Of a stretch of DNA of 64,000 nt, positions 1-14,100 are shown in pieces; the stretch's first letter is position 1; the number at the start of each line of letters is the position of its first letter. This DNA comes from Chimonanthus salicifolius (taxonomy: Eukaryota; Streptophyta; Magnoliopsida; Laurales; Calycanthaceae). The stretch is from NCBI GenBank assembly GCA_013350335.1, contig CM023538.1, forward strand, positions 55,038,769 through 55,102,768, in the 5' to 3' direction. The notes beneath the pieces were generated by a model. It was not told the DNA's origin, ran no database searches, and saw only the letters and a list, made by a program, of their open reading frames with translations. The translations under genes and the position numbers were made by a program.

Positions 1-454
1 CACTGGCGAAACCAGAGAGGGGGATTTGGGGTGGCGGAAATAGGGGAAGGCCAGGAAAGGGTTTGTAGAACAGATTTGGGTAGATCTTGGCTTTAGGGAA
101 GAAGGAGAAGAGAGAAGAAGAGAAGAGAGAGAGAAGATGAAGAGAAGAGAAGTACCTGAAGATGAAGGTAGATGGCCTCACGCCGTGGCCTCTCGCCCTT
201 TGGAATCACTCCAACAATCTTGATCGCACAAGGTACGCAGAAACTCAATAATTTTTTTTATTTCATCAATCATATCTTCTTTGCCAAGCTACAATTTATA
301 AACTTCCATCTTACTAAGAAAAAACATACACAAATTCCTAAACTACCCTTACTAAGATTACTACCCTGTGCTAAAAATAAACTACATGCTAAACATGGAA
401 ATAATAAAAGAAGAAAGACACGAAAAAGGAAGGTGTTGGAGATGCACCACATCA
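1..454 (-). mobile_element. Partial LTR of a retrotransposon (runs off the window start)
   Basis: On the minus strand this stretch reads like the R/U5 part of an LTR. It has a short leader, then GGAGTGATTCC followed by GCGAGAGGC and GCGTGAGGC, then a long CT-rich tract (+ strand GA-rich at 60-150). The same block order occurs in the solo LTR at 5520-6393 (around 5786-5880), so both belong to one LTR family in opposite orientations. The inner boundary is placed where the minus strand begins TGATGTGG (+ strand ...CATCA at 450-454), which fits a TG start. The other end lies outside the window. There is no coding sequence here; short ORFs are chance. Confidence 0.55.
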
Positions 455-3400
455 TCAAACCATGAAGTGTAGTATATCTGTACGAGTTTTTGACAAAAAA
501 AACGGAGACAGATAAAGAATTGCATATATTTTGAAAATATCGACAATCTACCAACCAATATTTTCAAATTATTGGCCAACATTTTAAGATGACTTTTTTC
601 TATTTTTTAATTTTTTCTTAAAAATTGTGCCATTTGCTTGGTAATGAAATTAAAACATTGTACAAACAACATTTGGAACCAAATATGTAATTTTTATGTG
701 TCATACACTTCATTTTTATGTGTAAAATCTGTATCCCTGCCATACTGTGGCATCTCCCACCATGTCCAGGCATTATACTCCCACAACTATGGCCACAAGT
801 GCACGTGCCAAAACCAAAATGGAAAGGCCTTGTGTAAACAAGCTTTAATTTGTTGAAGCTTATGATACATATTCTCACCAAGTATAATCCACAAGGCTGT
901 CTCTTCCACTTTGCAGGTGTTCTCCTGTGCCAACTCAAACAAGACAGTTGCCGCATTCCATTGGGAAATGGTGATCAAGTATGTGAAGCAGTCCACTTGA
1001 AGATAGGAGGTGGACACAAGAATAGAATCAATGTGCAAGGCCTGAGGACAGGCCCATGCACAAATGAGGGATGTTCTATAGGACTATCAGGTTAATTTGG
1101 ATACTATTGGAGTATATTCGGTTTGACATTTGTTCTTTCAATAATAGTCATGTTTCAGGTGTGATATAACGTCCAAATCACATGAAATAAGAACAATGAA
1201 TGAGTTGACTACCTTCAAGACATGCCCAAATTGTGCAACTTGGTTACCTTCTAAAGAAGATGTAGCCTATTTTATAACAGGGTGTACTAGGGTCACAATT
1301 TGGGTTACAATTTTTGGTATTTCAGATTAGGGATGATGTTCACAGAGGTAGCCTCATGAATATAAAGCCTAAAAATACTTGCAGGTGGTTCCATGCATCC
1401 GTAGGATTAGTCTCACCTCCAATGTGAGGTGGTGATACCCATGTTATCCCAAAAATGTATATATAAAGCCTAAAACTAGACCATCAAGAAGCCTGTCTGA
1501 CTAACTTTACAAGCACTTGAATTCATGAATAGCTACCATTAAAGTCAATTTGAAACTTACATCCCTTCATATTTATGTCCCATGAATTGCGATGCATCCA
1601 GGTGAGCCCTACAAGTTTTACTCAATTATTCAACAAACGTAAGCTTTACTAGTAGACCAGTTTCATTGTCGGAAGGAAATGTATCACATAAATGAGTTTA
1701 TTAGGTATGCTAAGATTGTTGATAGGTCTCAATATCAGCCATTTACAAAGACTATCCACTATTAGATTGAGATACACTATGATGCATGCCAGATCTAAGA
1801 CGCCCTACAGTGTATCTCACATGCTAAGCTATTCTTACCTCATTTCCCAGACTCTCCTCCCTCATACTACATAGCAAAATCTGGTTATGCTGCTGAACAC
1901 ATGCCTTAAACCACATCACAATCTAGTTGAAGATTGGGGAGTTAAGAGCAGGGATGAGCCACAGATGTTTCACTGTTTGATCAAGCTTGGGGAATAAATC
2001 CACCATGACTTAAGCCACTTATGGTGAATTATTGTAGTTTTAATAATGGATTTGAAGACTATATGAAGTAAATGTTTAGTGGGTACTAGGTTACAATGAA
2101 GGCAGAGACTACATATGGGAGCTGAAGAGATGAGTACGAAATAAACAATTGATGGTATTCACAAGATGGGTAGACAAGGTGTTGGAGAGGATTTCTAATG
2201 CAGAGCATATGGAAGATGTCAATTTCTTCAAATGTTGCAAGGGAATTTATTAAAAAAAATTACCTTTCAAAAAAAAATTATTAAAAAATTGGTTGCTCAA
2301 AGAATGCCTCAATTTGGAGAGCAATTTGAAAAATGTAAAAACAATAGGCCGTGTATGGGTCCAAGTAGTTTCCATTAAATGGGATGCTTGATCTTAATTT
2401 TAGAGGCCCATAAAATCCATGCAACAACGATGGACGAATTTCCATGTTTCTAGCTTCCAGTTGTTGCAAATAATCTTTAACCAGTCAATGTAGGTGGAGA
2501 GATTGCTAAGATAGAAAAGTGCACGAGGAGATCTTCTAACTTCCTTAGCTTGCTTTTTTTTTTTTATATTGCCTAGGTGTCAATTAATTAGTGGTGGAAC
2601 AAAAGTAGGGTTCATGTGAAATGTTTATATTGGTTATAAGGGTGTATCTTGGATCTATGACATGTCAAAGTAACCTTTTATAGCTATTAACGACCCTAGC
2701 ATGTTAGGATTTGGGTTTCTTTATTTTGCTTTGTAAAAAAATATAAATAAGGCCTTTGAATCCTCATATGAATACAAGTCTCGGTTTTGATGTGTTCTCA
2801 CGACTGAGGTGAGATATCTTTTAGAATTCTGGTTGAATTTTGTTTAGATTCCGAGGTTTCTTTTAATCATTGATAGAGTTAATTTTCCATAGAGTAAAAT
2901 CACATATTCAAGGTGATTTTGGTGAGAGTTAGTGTTTTCTTCATTGAGAGAGAACCTTTCTTAAATCCACTGAGTCAATTTGGAGTTTCCTCAAGTCATC
3001 GAGTCCAATTTATTCAATCTGTCTTAGAATAGATTTTGTAAAAAAATCTCCTAACTCATTTCCATTTAGGTGATTGAATTTTGGATTCCCTCAAACCCCT
3101 TGAATGATTCTTCAATTTCTCCTATCATGGTTCTACAGTTCTCCTCTTTGAACTTAGACCTCCATCAATTTCTTGCAACAAGTTCTACAGGAAATGCCCA
3201 ATAATAATAGTCCTCATACAGTGACATGTGACACATTGATGGGACCCACATCCACACCAACATGAAAGGGATTTGGACATTCCAAATTCCAAATTCCAAT
3301 ATAACAACAGTAAGACCAAACATTTCTAGCCATCCAATCTAGATATAAGAGATCGAATATTGGGTTGGGCGCATTGAAACTGAGTTGGATAAGACTGAAT

Positions 3401-4697
3401 CTGCATTAAACTGTATTCAATTGAATTGGTTCAAATTGGAATGAATTCAACTCGAAATTGGCCTGGATTGAATTGCAATTGCATTACAATAGGGTTGGAT
3501 TAGGATTGGATCACATTTGGACTGTATTTGGTTTGGATTGACTTGCATTTGAATTGAAAGAGCAGTTGAACTGAACTTGACAGGATTTTGATGCAAACCA
3601 CCATCAGTTATGGGCTCAGCTGGACCCCTGAATCAGAGCCATCAGTGAGCCATGGACTGAATCCAACCAGCCGAGTCATACAGCAGTTATCTTGCAGTTT
3701 CAGTAGACAAACTGTAGCAGTTATTTGTAGCTTCTGCAGGAGAAACAATAGGGACTGGATTGGGTTTGCCTTGTAACTATTTTGGGTAGTTTTCCTATAG
3801 TTATCTGCTGTAATGGAGTAGTTTCTCTGCAGTTTACTGCAGTTACAGATTATGAATGTAATAAAAGATGTAAGAGGAAGGAGAGAGGGAAGGATATGTT
3901 TGAATCTGTGATTTCTCTCTACCCAAACAGAGATTGTACGTGGTTTTTCTCTGACCAGGACAGATAGATTAATAATAATAAAACGATCCCATCAAATTTC
4001 ATTTGCCTATAGATTCTCTATCCCCACTTTTGTGTTTTCCAAACGTTTTGACTTCCCTGAAGAACGTAAAATTCTCCCAACTTGAAATTAACAAACAATG
4101 CGATTGAAAAGTAGGGGAACTCAAAGGTAGGGTGTTCTGCACTAGTAGATGAACCCTTCGTTTTCAAGTCCCCCAAAAACATCCATATTTTAAGTTTCTC
4201 TCATCCAAACATAATCTAGGGGGAATTAACAATAAAAAAGAAAAAAAAAATTAACAACAAACTCATGATACTTGAGTTCTGTGTTAAAAATTACTTGCAT
4301 CATATGTAATTTGGGTAAGGCTACAAACCGCTGCATATTTAAAACAAACAAGGTGTGAGAGAGAGCCTACAAAGCCCAGCAGACTACAATATATGGCATT
4401 AAAATTATTGCCATAAAAATTTATTAATTAGTATATTAAGATACAAAACACGGTAAATAAAGGTTCAATAGAAATAACACAAAAAAAAAAGGAATTACAT
4501 AAGTAAAACTGTAACAATAGCATTACTTTTTCTGACTGGTAAAATATTAAAAAAAAAAAACCAACAGTTTGACCCATTAGAAACGCCAGTATGCAAGAGA
4601 ACTGCTTATACATGAGAATTTCCGATAAAAAGCAGTGTCAATATGTACCCATCTGATGTGTCAACTCCAAGCCTTCCCAGCACGCATGATTCTTAAA
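455..4697. other. Intergenic stretch downstream of HDA6; no gene recognised
   Basis: No supported gene. At 1371-1460 there is a SINE-like 3' segment that resembles 45718-45805 (shared ATTAGTCT...TCCAATGTG...GTTATCC). At 2690-2830 there is a TATAAATAAGG motif followed by a CT/AG-rich leader, typical of a plant LTR promoter, and 3588-4000 has similar LTR-like style, but neither has ends that could be fixed. 3370-3570 is low-complexity sequence of TTGGATTGAATTG-like words. The minus-strand AATAAA candidates around 4420 could serve HDA6 polyadenylation. Confidence 0.4.
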
Positions 4698-4716
4698 CTA
4701 ATGTTTTTCACAACTC
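4698..4716 (-). CDS. Candidate last coding exon of the HDA6-like gene (tentative)
   Basis: Exon 5 of the deacetylase ends in phase 2 (AG| before GTACTG), so one more short exon is needed. A pyrimidine-leaning tract ending in TTAG at 4717-4720 precedes G-AGT-TGT-GAA-AAA-CAT-TAG, giving Arg-Ser-Cys-Glu-Lys-His-stop. This would give a protein of about 459 residues, close to the 471 of Arabidopsis HDA6. The expected acidic tail of other HDA6 proteins is not seen, so this is only one option. Another is a retained intron reading on to a stop near 5077. Confidence 0.25.
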
Positions 4717-5106
4717 CTAACATGGAAGCAACAGTTAAATATCCTTCCAGAAATATTCATGTTCTTTCAACCAACACAAGTACATACTTTGTCTATTTGC
4801 AAAGACCTTAGCTACACTCAATTGGCAATTGGAACGAAAGTCCATATTTACTATGAAATTTTGATGATAGTAATAATCCAGTGCAAGAAATTTTAAGGTA
4901 TCTCCTATCCATGATAAGGCCCATGATGGTCTAATCACAAGAAGGTAAAACCTCACATTTAAGAGTTCACAGGGCCATTCAAAGGGTGAATAAAACAGGG
5001 TGTATGTCCTCTTCCTATTATCACCGAAGATGGATGTGTTCCAAATATTTTCAAACAATAATAGGAAAATTTTCAAACTACAATAATAAACACATAAAAG
5101 CAGTAC

Positions 5107-8100
5107 CTGATGTCCGAATCCACCATGGAATGATCCTCAATGTTTGAATTACAATCTTGAGGCTTCCGATCATCCCCTGATTCCAATCCATCATATCCAC
5201 CATCCCATATACGAATGTTTGGCTTTTGATCCATATCCTCATCTTCCTATATTCAAACCATTTCCTCTGTAAGAATGGATCCAATCCATAACAAGGAAAG
5301 CAGATATACACCCAGCACTTCAAGTAATTCGGTTAAAGCAAGTAGCCCACCTCCTCTGGAGGTTCTACATTAGGAGGTGTAGCTTGAAATTGTACACTGG
5401 GTACATGTTGTATTCTTGAAACTTGCTCCAACAGTAAGTTCCTGATAGAGACATAAGGTAGAAATTAAAATGTTAAAACAGACACTTCCCAGTTTAAAGC
5501 CATAAAAAATGAGTTAGGGTGATGCAGCGCAGCAGATTTACCTTTGAATTTAGAGTTTCTTGTTATTGTTTATTTCTATTTTCGATTTAATTGTAATTAG
5601 AAATTAGGATTTCCTATTTTAAGTGAGTTTATTTTTGTTTTAGGCTATTTTTAGGAGTTTCTTTATTTAAGGGTGACATCTCTTATAAAAGCCCTATCTT
5701 GTAAGCATCATGATAGACGATTGATGAATAAAAATTGAGATTTTCGCAAGATACCTGTGCAAAGGTGCAATTTCACATTGTGGGAGTGATTCCTTGAGCG
5801 AGAGGCTTTGCGTGAGGCTTGGTGTGAGGTCATACCTTCTCCTTAAGGTATTTCTTCTTCTTCTCTTCTTTTCGTCTCTTCTCTACTTCTCTCTTCTCTA
5901 GACTTCCATAGCCGTCGCACCCCTTCCCTGGTTTCTGCGACTTCTGCCTCCACCTTCTATCCTTCCCCTTTGCTTCCTTTCTTTTCTTTCCACCCTTTTC
6001 CATTTGACAGTATCAACCATCGTCCCTTCCTTTCCTTGTGCGCCGCCACAACTAGTTGCTGCCCTCTTCCCTTTTGTTATCGTGAACCCTAGCCCCTTCC
6101 CTTGTCTTTTAATTTTTTGCCTTTTTACCATTTTACCCTCCCTAAGTTATCCAATTAAAATAGGCCTTTGTTTGAGAGAATTTCCGCCGAATTATGATTA
6201 AATGGTCTGATTGCTTACACTGCATCTTGAAAGTTATTCTATTATTTGTGGCTTGTTTATATTATTAATTGCATTTATTAATTGAATTTTAATCTCAGCC
6301 CATATTAGTTTTAGGTGCATTATTTTCATCTCTTTTTTATTTTTAGGGACCACATTAGGCATTTAAGGTCACCCTATTAGTTGTCCTGCATCATAGGGCA
6401 TGCCCAGTATTGCAATATACATGTGATCAGGGAAAAAAGGCTTCTGCTTCAGCAGAGGGACGTAGGTCCCACACAAAAGTTCGCCTCCATACTTCTATTT
6501 TGTATACAATGGCTTTGATATAGAATTTAATAATACTTCCCAAATGAAGGAACGAGTTGAGGATTAGAAAAAGGTCAGGTTGCTTCAAGGGCAAGGACCA
6601 CTTAAGTCAAGATAGGATGGTTGTAATTGGTCTGACTTATGATATTGGCTAATCATCTATAGTACTCTTCCATGCTACTTCAAAATTAAAAATAAAACCC
6701 CTTTAATAGTTTTTATGTGCTGCTCTTGTTACTCTAAAGTAGAAAAATTGTTAATGCATGGGTACAAAGGGTTTTAGATGGAGTCTCTACACAATTATAT
6801 TTGATAGAAATAACATATTTGACACAAATACATATTGTATTCAAAATAATCTAAAAACTATATGAAGAACGGATTTCAGGGTGGGCAGGCAAGTCAGATG
6901 CCTCAACCTTAGCCAAACTTTATGGCTGGGCACTGAGCGACAACCTAGCCTGCCCAAAAAGCCAAAGAGGCAGTCAGATTTTGGTTGGCCAGTCAAGTAG
7001 CACACCTACATTTTTTTAAAGGAATTTTTTCCATTTATTTCTAAAATATTGTTCACATATTTCTGAACAGTGTAAATCTTTGATATTTTACTTAACCAAC
7101 TCATCGCGACCCACCATTCATAACCCTTACTTGCAACACCCTATCCCGCTAGCATAATATTGTTCGCTTTCAGCCCACACACCGGCCCATATGGCTTTGC
7201 AATTGGCGAGCCAACCCAACTTTGCTCCCGAAAGGCCTCGTGCCAGAAGGAGAAGAGCTTCAAGCTTATATCTCACAACTCTCTCTGTTCAGGTGATGTG
7301 GGACAAGAATCATGCCCTTAATGGTTTTTTTTTTTCTCTCCCACCAACGCCCACTCAAATAGCGGTATTACAATCCACCCCCTTAGAACCAGAGCCGTCC
7401 CAGGCTCTGTCCCCACCACAAGAAGAGAGTTGAACCAGTCTCTAATGCCATTTGTAACACCCTGTCCCGCTAGAACAATATTGTCCACTTTGGGCCCACA
7501 CGTCAGCCTGCACTGCTTTGCATTGGCGAGCCAACCCAACTTTGCTCCCAAAAGGCGTTGTACTAAAAGGAAGAGAGCTTCAAGCTTATATCCCACAACA
7601 ACTCTCTCTGTTTAGGCGATGTGGGACAAGAATCATGCCCTCACTGGTTATATTCTTTGGGCCCGCACGGCTTTGCATTGGTGAGCCAACCCAACTTTGG
7701 TCCCAAAAGACCTTGTGCTAGAAGGAGGAGAGCTTCAAGCTTATATCCCACAACAAAACTCTTTGTTTAGGCGATGTGGGACAAGAATCATGCCCTCACT
7801 GGTTTTTTTTTTCTCTCCCACCAACGCCCACTCAAATAGGGGTATTACATTACTAATGTTCTTCTCAACTAAAACCACCTTTATTAGTCTATATCTATGC
7901 TCCTCATGGTTGTTTTATTTTAAAACTAAAGCAAGGAAAATTATACAAAAATAAAACGTTCTCTTACATAGTGGGCAAAGGACACAGAACTACTTCCATT
8001 TTGTCTACTTGAATGAGACACCAATGGCCCACTGCAAAAATATTTGTGGCTCGTTAAGGATAGGAAGCACCAACAAATAGTAGATTCTAGGGGTGTTCAT

Positions 8101-11100
8101 TTGTCTCAACCCGACCCGAGCCCAACTTAAATAAATGAGCTTGAACAAGATTTTTGTCCAACGGGCCGGGCTCAAGCTTTTACTTAAAGCTCTTTGGTTG
8201 TTATCTATTATATACATATATCACAAGGTCATATCTGGTACTTTTTTTCCAATTTTTTGTTTTGTAAATTGTAAATCTAACCATATAGATTAAAAATAGA
8301 CTTAAAAGACCTACCATTTGTTAAAATTTCATCTCAAAAGTTAATTTCTAGCCACCCGATTTAACTGTCAAAATTACCAGGTGTTGAATCTTTTAAAGGG
8401 CGCCTGCCAACTTTGATTATCAAGATAAAGTGGCTAGAAATTGAATTTTAGAGTGACATTTTAACTAGTGATAGGTCTCTAAGTAAACTTTCAATAATGT
8501 ACGGTTATATTTTCAATTTACAAAATACAAAGAAAAATAAAAGATAAAAGCAGTGCCAGTACAAAATAAACAGGCTTTAAACTGTAGACTTGGGCTTTAT
8601 CTTTAAAAGCCTAATGGGCTTCAGACGAGCTCGAACTTTTTAGATATAAACAAGCTTAGGCTTTTTTTGACGAGCCCGGCCCAAACCAGGCCCATGAAGA
8701 GTATTATTCTTAGCCGTGTCACTTATGGTATGAGGACAAGGGACTGCATGTATGAGGTGGACGCTATGGATACAAGTGAAACACCATATTTTAAGGAGGT
8801 CGTGGTTATAACATAGCAGCCCAGCTCATCGCACGACTCTAATACCCTTTTTATCAATTGTAACATGAATCAAACCCTCTAGTTTTAACTGGTAAGCACC
8901 TTCAAATGGTGCAACAGGGATATGGCAGAAAAAGGTGGCAACCAATCCACTCATATTTTTTATAGAACTAATTTTTGAACATGCTCCTACACATTGTGAA
9001 AGGTAAAAAGAATAATGCTTTGCTTTTTCTTCCCCCTTTTTTTTTGACAATATCAGTACCTTTTTTTTTTCCAAAAAGTTAACAAGAGAATATTTTTTGA
9101 AAGGTAAGTTAACAAGAGAATATTATTAATGAAAAAAGGAACACAAGGGAAAACCCTGAGTATTAGAGGACAAACACAAGACTGAAGAAAAATACAAGAA
9201 ATTACCAACTGCATTACATGCTATTGCCAGGTTTTTTTTTTTTTTTTTTTGAATGAATACATGCTATTGCCAGTTGTAAGACAATGATAAAAAGATGGCA
9301 GTTTTTTCTTCTCTTCTTCTTCTTTTTTTTTTTTTTTTTTTTAAGATGGTCTACATGACTCAAACAACCTTTTGGTTGCAATAGTGAGCAATTACCAACA
9401 GTGCTACTTACTCTTGTCAGTAGTAAGACAATGGTTTCAAGATCAATAGAAATCACAAGTATAGTTGGTCCAAAGCCCACAATAATAAAAGCAAGTTCTA
9501 CAAATAAAATCAACTAAAATCATTTGTGCATATGTGTGTGCATGACAACCAACCAGCTAGATGGTACACTCACTGAAATTTGGCATGCTATTGGAGTATC
9601 AGGGAATTCCAATATCAGGAGGTGCCCTCAATTTAAAATCAAGTACCTGCTCCCCACATCTGTAAGCCATATATGCGCATCTTTCTTTCACCACATGTTA
9701 TTATTCTACAATTTAATTTCTTTTATATAAGATGCGTATTTACCAAACTCCAAAAGAAATTAAACTTTAAATCTGAATTCAGAACTGGAATCAATCCATA
9801 TCATATTTATGCTTTTAGAAACACAATTCAATTTGCCAAATGTATCAAACATTAATCACTATAAGCACTGAGAAATGTCACCTGAAAACTGTTAAAAGCA
9901 CTGACAAATGTCATCTGATATAATAATGCAGATGTGGATGTCAGTACAAGGTTACCTCATTTTCTCCAAATCTTTTGGTGAATTCTGGTTCTCCATGTTG
10001 CTTGGATCAATATGAAGAGTGTAGTCAGGGCCAAAGTACTCATAATATTCGTTGTAAGGCAGATTATTTTCTGGTTCCACCCCAACAGCAACTGCAGTCT
10101 GCCCCATGGTAACAAATTGAAACATTAAGCTCTCAACTATGTAACAGGGATGGACATGGACCCAAAATAAACAATGGTCAGTCTGACACTTTTTTTATGG
10201 GGAAAATGGTAACTTTAGGCACCAAAGGAAAACAACACAAACCCAAAGGCTTAGAAACAGCACAGCACAATGCAACAGATTACAAAAAGTTTCTCAAGAA
10301 TCAAGTCATCCCAACGCACAATACAAAAATGTCATCAGGAAACTTTAAGTTGTATATTTATTTCATTTTTCAGAAACAAATTTTTGTACATTTTTTGGAC
10401 AGCACAAGCATTCACATATTATCTGTTAAACAAATATTTCTATTATTGCCATAATATAAAAATATTTTATGAATAGTTTGCATAATGATTAAGTTTTGAA
10501 TATTATTGGATACAAAAAAACAGTGGTATATTAGGTTCCTAAGGTCGACACTTATGGTATAACACAACGGTGTCCAATACATACATGTCCATGTCCAGCA
10601 TAAATAGAGCACAACACTAATGAACAATAACTGAAAGAAACAATAATGAACAATAATTGAAAGAAAACTTACCTCATAGCACCAGCAACGTGCAACATTG
10701 CGGATTGTATAGCCTCCACCACCCAAAACCATCAGAGGAACATTGAAAGACCGGAGGAAACGCAGACAATCAGCATGCCCCCGTACTGACAGGTTAAAGC
10801 ACCCTAACCTATCACCAGACAAAGAATCCGCCCCACATTGGAGAACAACTGCATCTGGCTGATAAACCTCCATGACTTTTTGAATAATGGGCCTAAAAAG
10901 TCCCCGGAAGCTCACATCATCCATCCCATCATTTAAAGGGACATTCAGAGCGTAGTACTTCCCTGTCCCATGTCCAATGTCCTTAAGATGTCCAGTTCCA
11001 GGAAAGTAGTCCCCAAATTTATGGAAAGACACAGTCATGACTCTATCTGTAGTGAAAAATGCCTCCTCAACACCATCTCCATGGTGAATATCAATGTCAA

Positions 11101-14100
11101 CATACAGTACACGCTGCAATATCAATTGAAGTTAATTAAATCCTTTGTAACTGCAGTATGGCATTCTTGTTAAGAATGTCATGTATTGTATTCCTCAATC
11201 AAAAAGAAACTTTCTACTGTTTTGGATGGGTTAAAGATATGGTTTTCTTCTGTTTTCTATATCTAAGCGTACATACTACTTTTATAAATCTGAACACACA
11301 TGCATATATTGGTTGTGTAAAAAAAAAAAACGTTTGAGCGAATAAGAAGTAATTGAAACAGATCAAATAGTAATATTACCTGATTAGATATATGCAGCCA
11401 AATATGTAATGGCTCTCGGCATAGATGCCATGATACAGATGCTACATATCACCAAAATCACTACTACAACAGCAAAGTGCTGAGAATGAAAGACTTTACA
11501 AGGTTCCAAACCACATTTCTGTGCATTAAAGTTGGCTGCAAAATCTGTAACTACGGTTATGACCAACATAAATTGGCTACAACCCTTTATTCACTCTATA
11601 TATATAAACATATACATATATATATATATATATATAAGAGAGAGAGAGATAGATAGATAAAGAGATATATGCCCAAGTAAAAAAAAATACGGCATAGAAT
11701 ACAGTTATGATAAAAAAGGCTTCAAATCTCAAGGTTCTAATGGACTCCATCCCACCAAGTTTCAAACCATTCTCCACAATTCCAACTTATTATTTAGGTG
11801 CTTTCTTTCTTTTCTTATCCTCTTTTACAAAATGGTGACATGACTTGAACCAAAACCTTTAAGGTTGCACAGCCAACACATAAATTACTAAAGTGATTTC
11901 TTTTCTCACTAATTAGTGCTACAAGGTACACAAGCAGCATATAGCAGAGCATTTCTTCACGGATTTTTTAGCTAGGAGCATCTGACCTAAGTTGCACAGA
12001 CACTTCAACTTAGGCAATATGGCCATGTCTAACACCTACGAGTCATGTCAGACACTTCATTTTTATGTGTAAAATCCGTGTCCCTACCATATCAATGATG
12101 TGCCCTTGGCGTATCCATGCCGTGTATGAGCATCACAACCTGTGACAAATGCAAATACATAAGATATATGCAAAGCCCAACTCCTCTGTAAGTCCATCGT
12201 CTCTCGCAGCTCTCATACGTGTTGCCCTTCTCCTGCCCTAAATCTTTGTTCTCTTAAAAAATTTGCAAAACATGCTCCACACGACCCTATCATAAGCCTT
12301 CTCAAGGTATGCTTGTGTATTTCCACACATTATAAAAACAGGGAGGAAAACCAGCTTTCCTACCCTCTCCCAAAGGAAATTTTGTTTCCTTGAAAATGAC
12401 CCTTTAGGTAGCAATATCCACCTTTTGCACATGTATCAATGCACATTTTCACTTGACTATCTTTTAACAAACATGAGAAATAAAAAGTGTGTTGGAAAAT
12501 CACTTTGATTTTTGTGAAAACTACTTCGATTTTTGTGCAAAGGGTATTTTTTTATTGAAAATCCTATTTTCAATGAAATACAAGAAGACACCCTTATTGA
12601 TCTGTTTGGCGTACAAAATTAAATTTCTGAAATGTTATATTCTCATCTGAAGCATTGTCATACTACTCCCTTTCTATGTCAATGGTTAATGCAAATATGA
12701 ATTCCTCCTTTATTCTTAAAAAGAGAACCCATATGTTCTTTCACAGTTTCAGCATTCTTTAGCCTTTTTTTCCTAATCAAGATTGTGTAATAAGGTCAAC
12801 TGATCGACACCAATTTCACCCATTAAAACCCCTATTTATAGCATAAGTATTCTATACAGCTGTAATTCTCTCATTCCTTTATGTTAACTTAGGGAATGAG
12901 GTTAACTGATCAACACCAATTTCACCCATTAAAACCTCTATTTCTAGCAAAAGTATTCTATGTAGTTGTAATTCTCTCATTACTTCAAGTTAACATAGGT
13001 TAGTTCTCTTCCATATATCATTAATCACCCATTCATTTGCTTAAATTCCATAATACGTCCTTGTATTCCCAACTATTTTGTATTCCCTTATCTTTCACTA
13101 AGACCTGCCAACACTCTAAACTTTAAAAGGAAAAAATTATATAAAAACGAAGTCAATGGCACAGCAAAAAGCCGATGTAGAAATGGTCCTAATGACCTGT
13201 TATAATTATAAAACTTTCTTGGTGTCATTGGCATTGTGGCCAATCAATGGGAACATCGGGGATGAGGAGAGTGATGATGGGAATAAAGTTGATGAAATTG
13301 ATGAAATTTCCTTGGCCTATATGAGCAATTCGACCACTATAAGGGTGGGTCCAAACCGTCTAATTTTTGCTCTAAAACAGTGTCTTTGATGCATATGGAC
13401 CCCACCCATGGGCCCGGGGCCCACTTAAAAGCATAATGGACCCCGCCTGTGGGGTTGCAAGGTCAAAACCCTAGCATTATAAGTGGAAAACGAATTCCAC
13501 TAGCTTGTAGTGCAAGACCCTCTCCAAAAATGGCTACTCTCTCATCATGGGCATGCACTTAATGGTGGTCAATGGCTCCCCTTGAAGATTCTCACTCCAC
13601 CTTAGATTCCATTTTAAGCACATAACACTTGGAAGCATTCTATTGGTTGGAATGCATCACACTCCAAGATGGCAAACTCCCATTGGATGGTAGCTCTCTC
13701 CTCCACATCACCTTCCTATGTGGTGAATCCTCATTGGGCATGGGTGTGTGAGGCATCTCCAACAAGCTTTGAACCTCCCGTTGTGAAGCACAAGCCAACA
13801 TGGGCATGGATGGCAACATGTGATTGGTGGAGACATGTCACTAGTCCTATGTGTCACATGTTGATTGGTTGTAATTCATCTCTCTTCATTCCCATTGGTT
13901 GAGGTTATGTGGCACATCTTTTTTTCATTTTTTTTCCACCTCTATGCATTATAAATAGAGATTTGTGCTAAGCCTTGGAAATCATCAAGTCTTGGAGTTG
14001 TAATTTAAATCAAAAAATTCCAGTGTGGATATGTGTTCTCCTAAGTTCTTTCTTTGAATTCTAGTTTTCAAAGTTGATTCAATTAAATTGTGGTTTGCAT

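Noticed and set aside
850..1095. 81-codon + strand ORF with a possible acceptor (TTTGCAG) before it
   Set aside because: No recognisable domain in any frame, no partner exon nearby, and low-complexity surroundings; treated as chance.
2690..3190. Solo LTR call around the TATAAATAAGG motif
   Set aside because: Promoter-like features are present, but neither TG/CA ends nor a 5-bp duplication could be found.
13156..13389. 77-codon ORF with an acidic stretch ([16 protein letters not shown])
   Set aside because: Inside HDA6 intron 1 on the opposite strand, without domain, promoter or neighbouring exon evidence.
13669..13902. 77-codon ORF rich in Trp and Ser in HDA6 intron 1
   Set aside because: It lies in LTR-like sequence and repeats CATTGG-box DNA; no protein family recognised.
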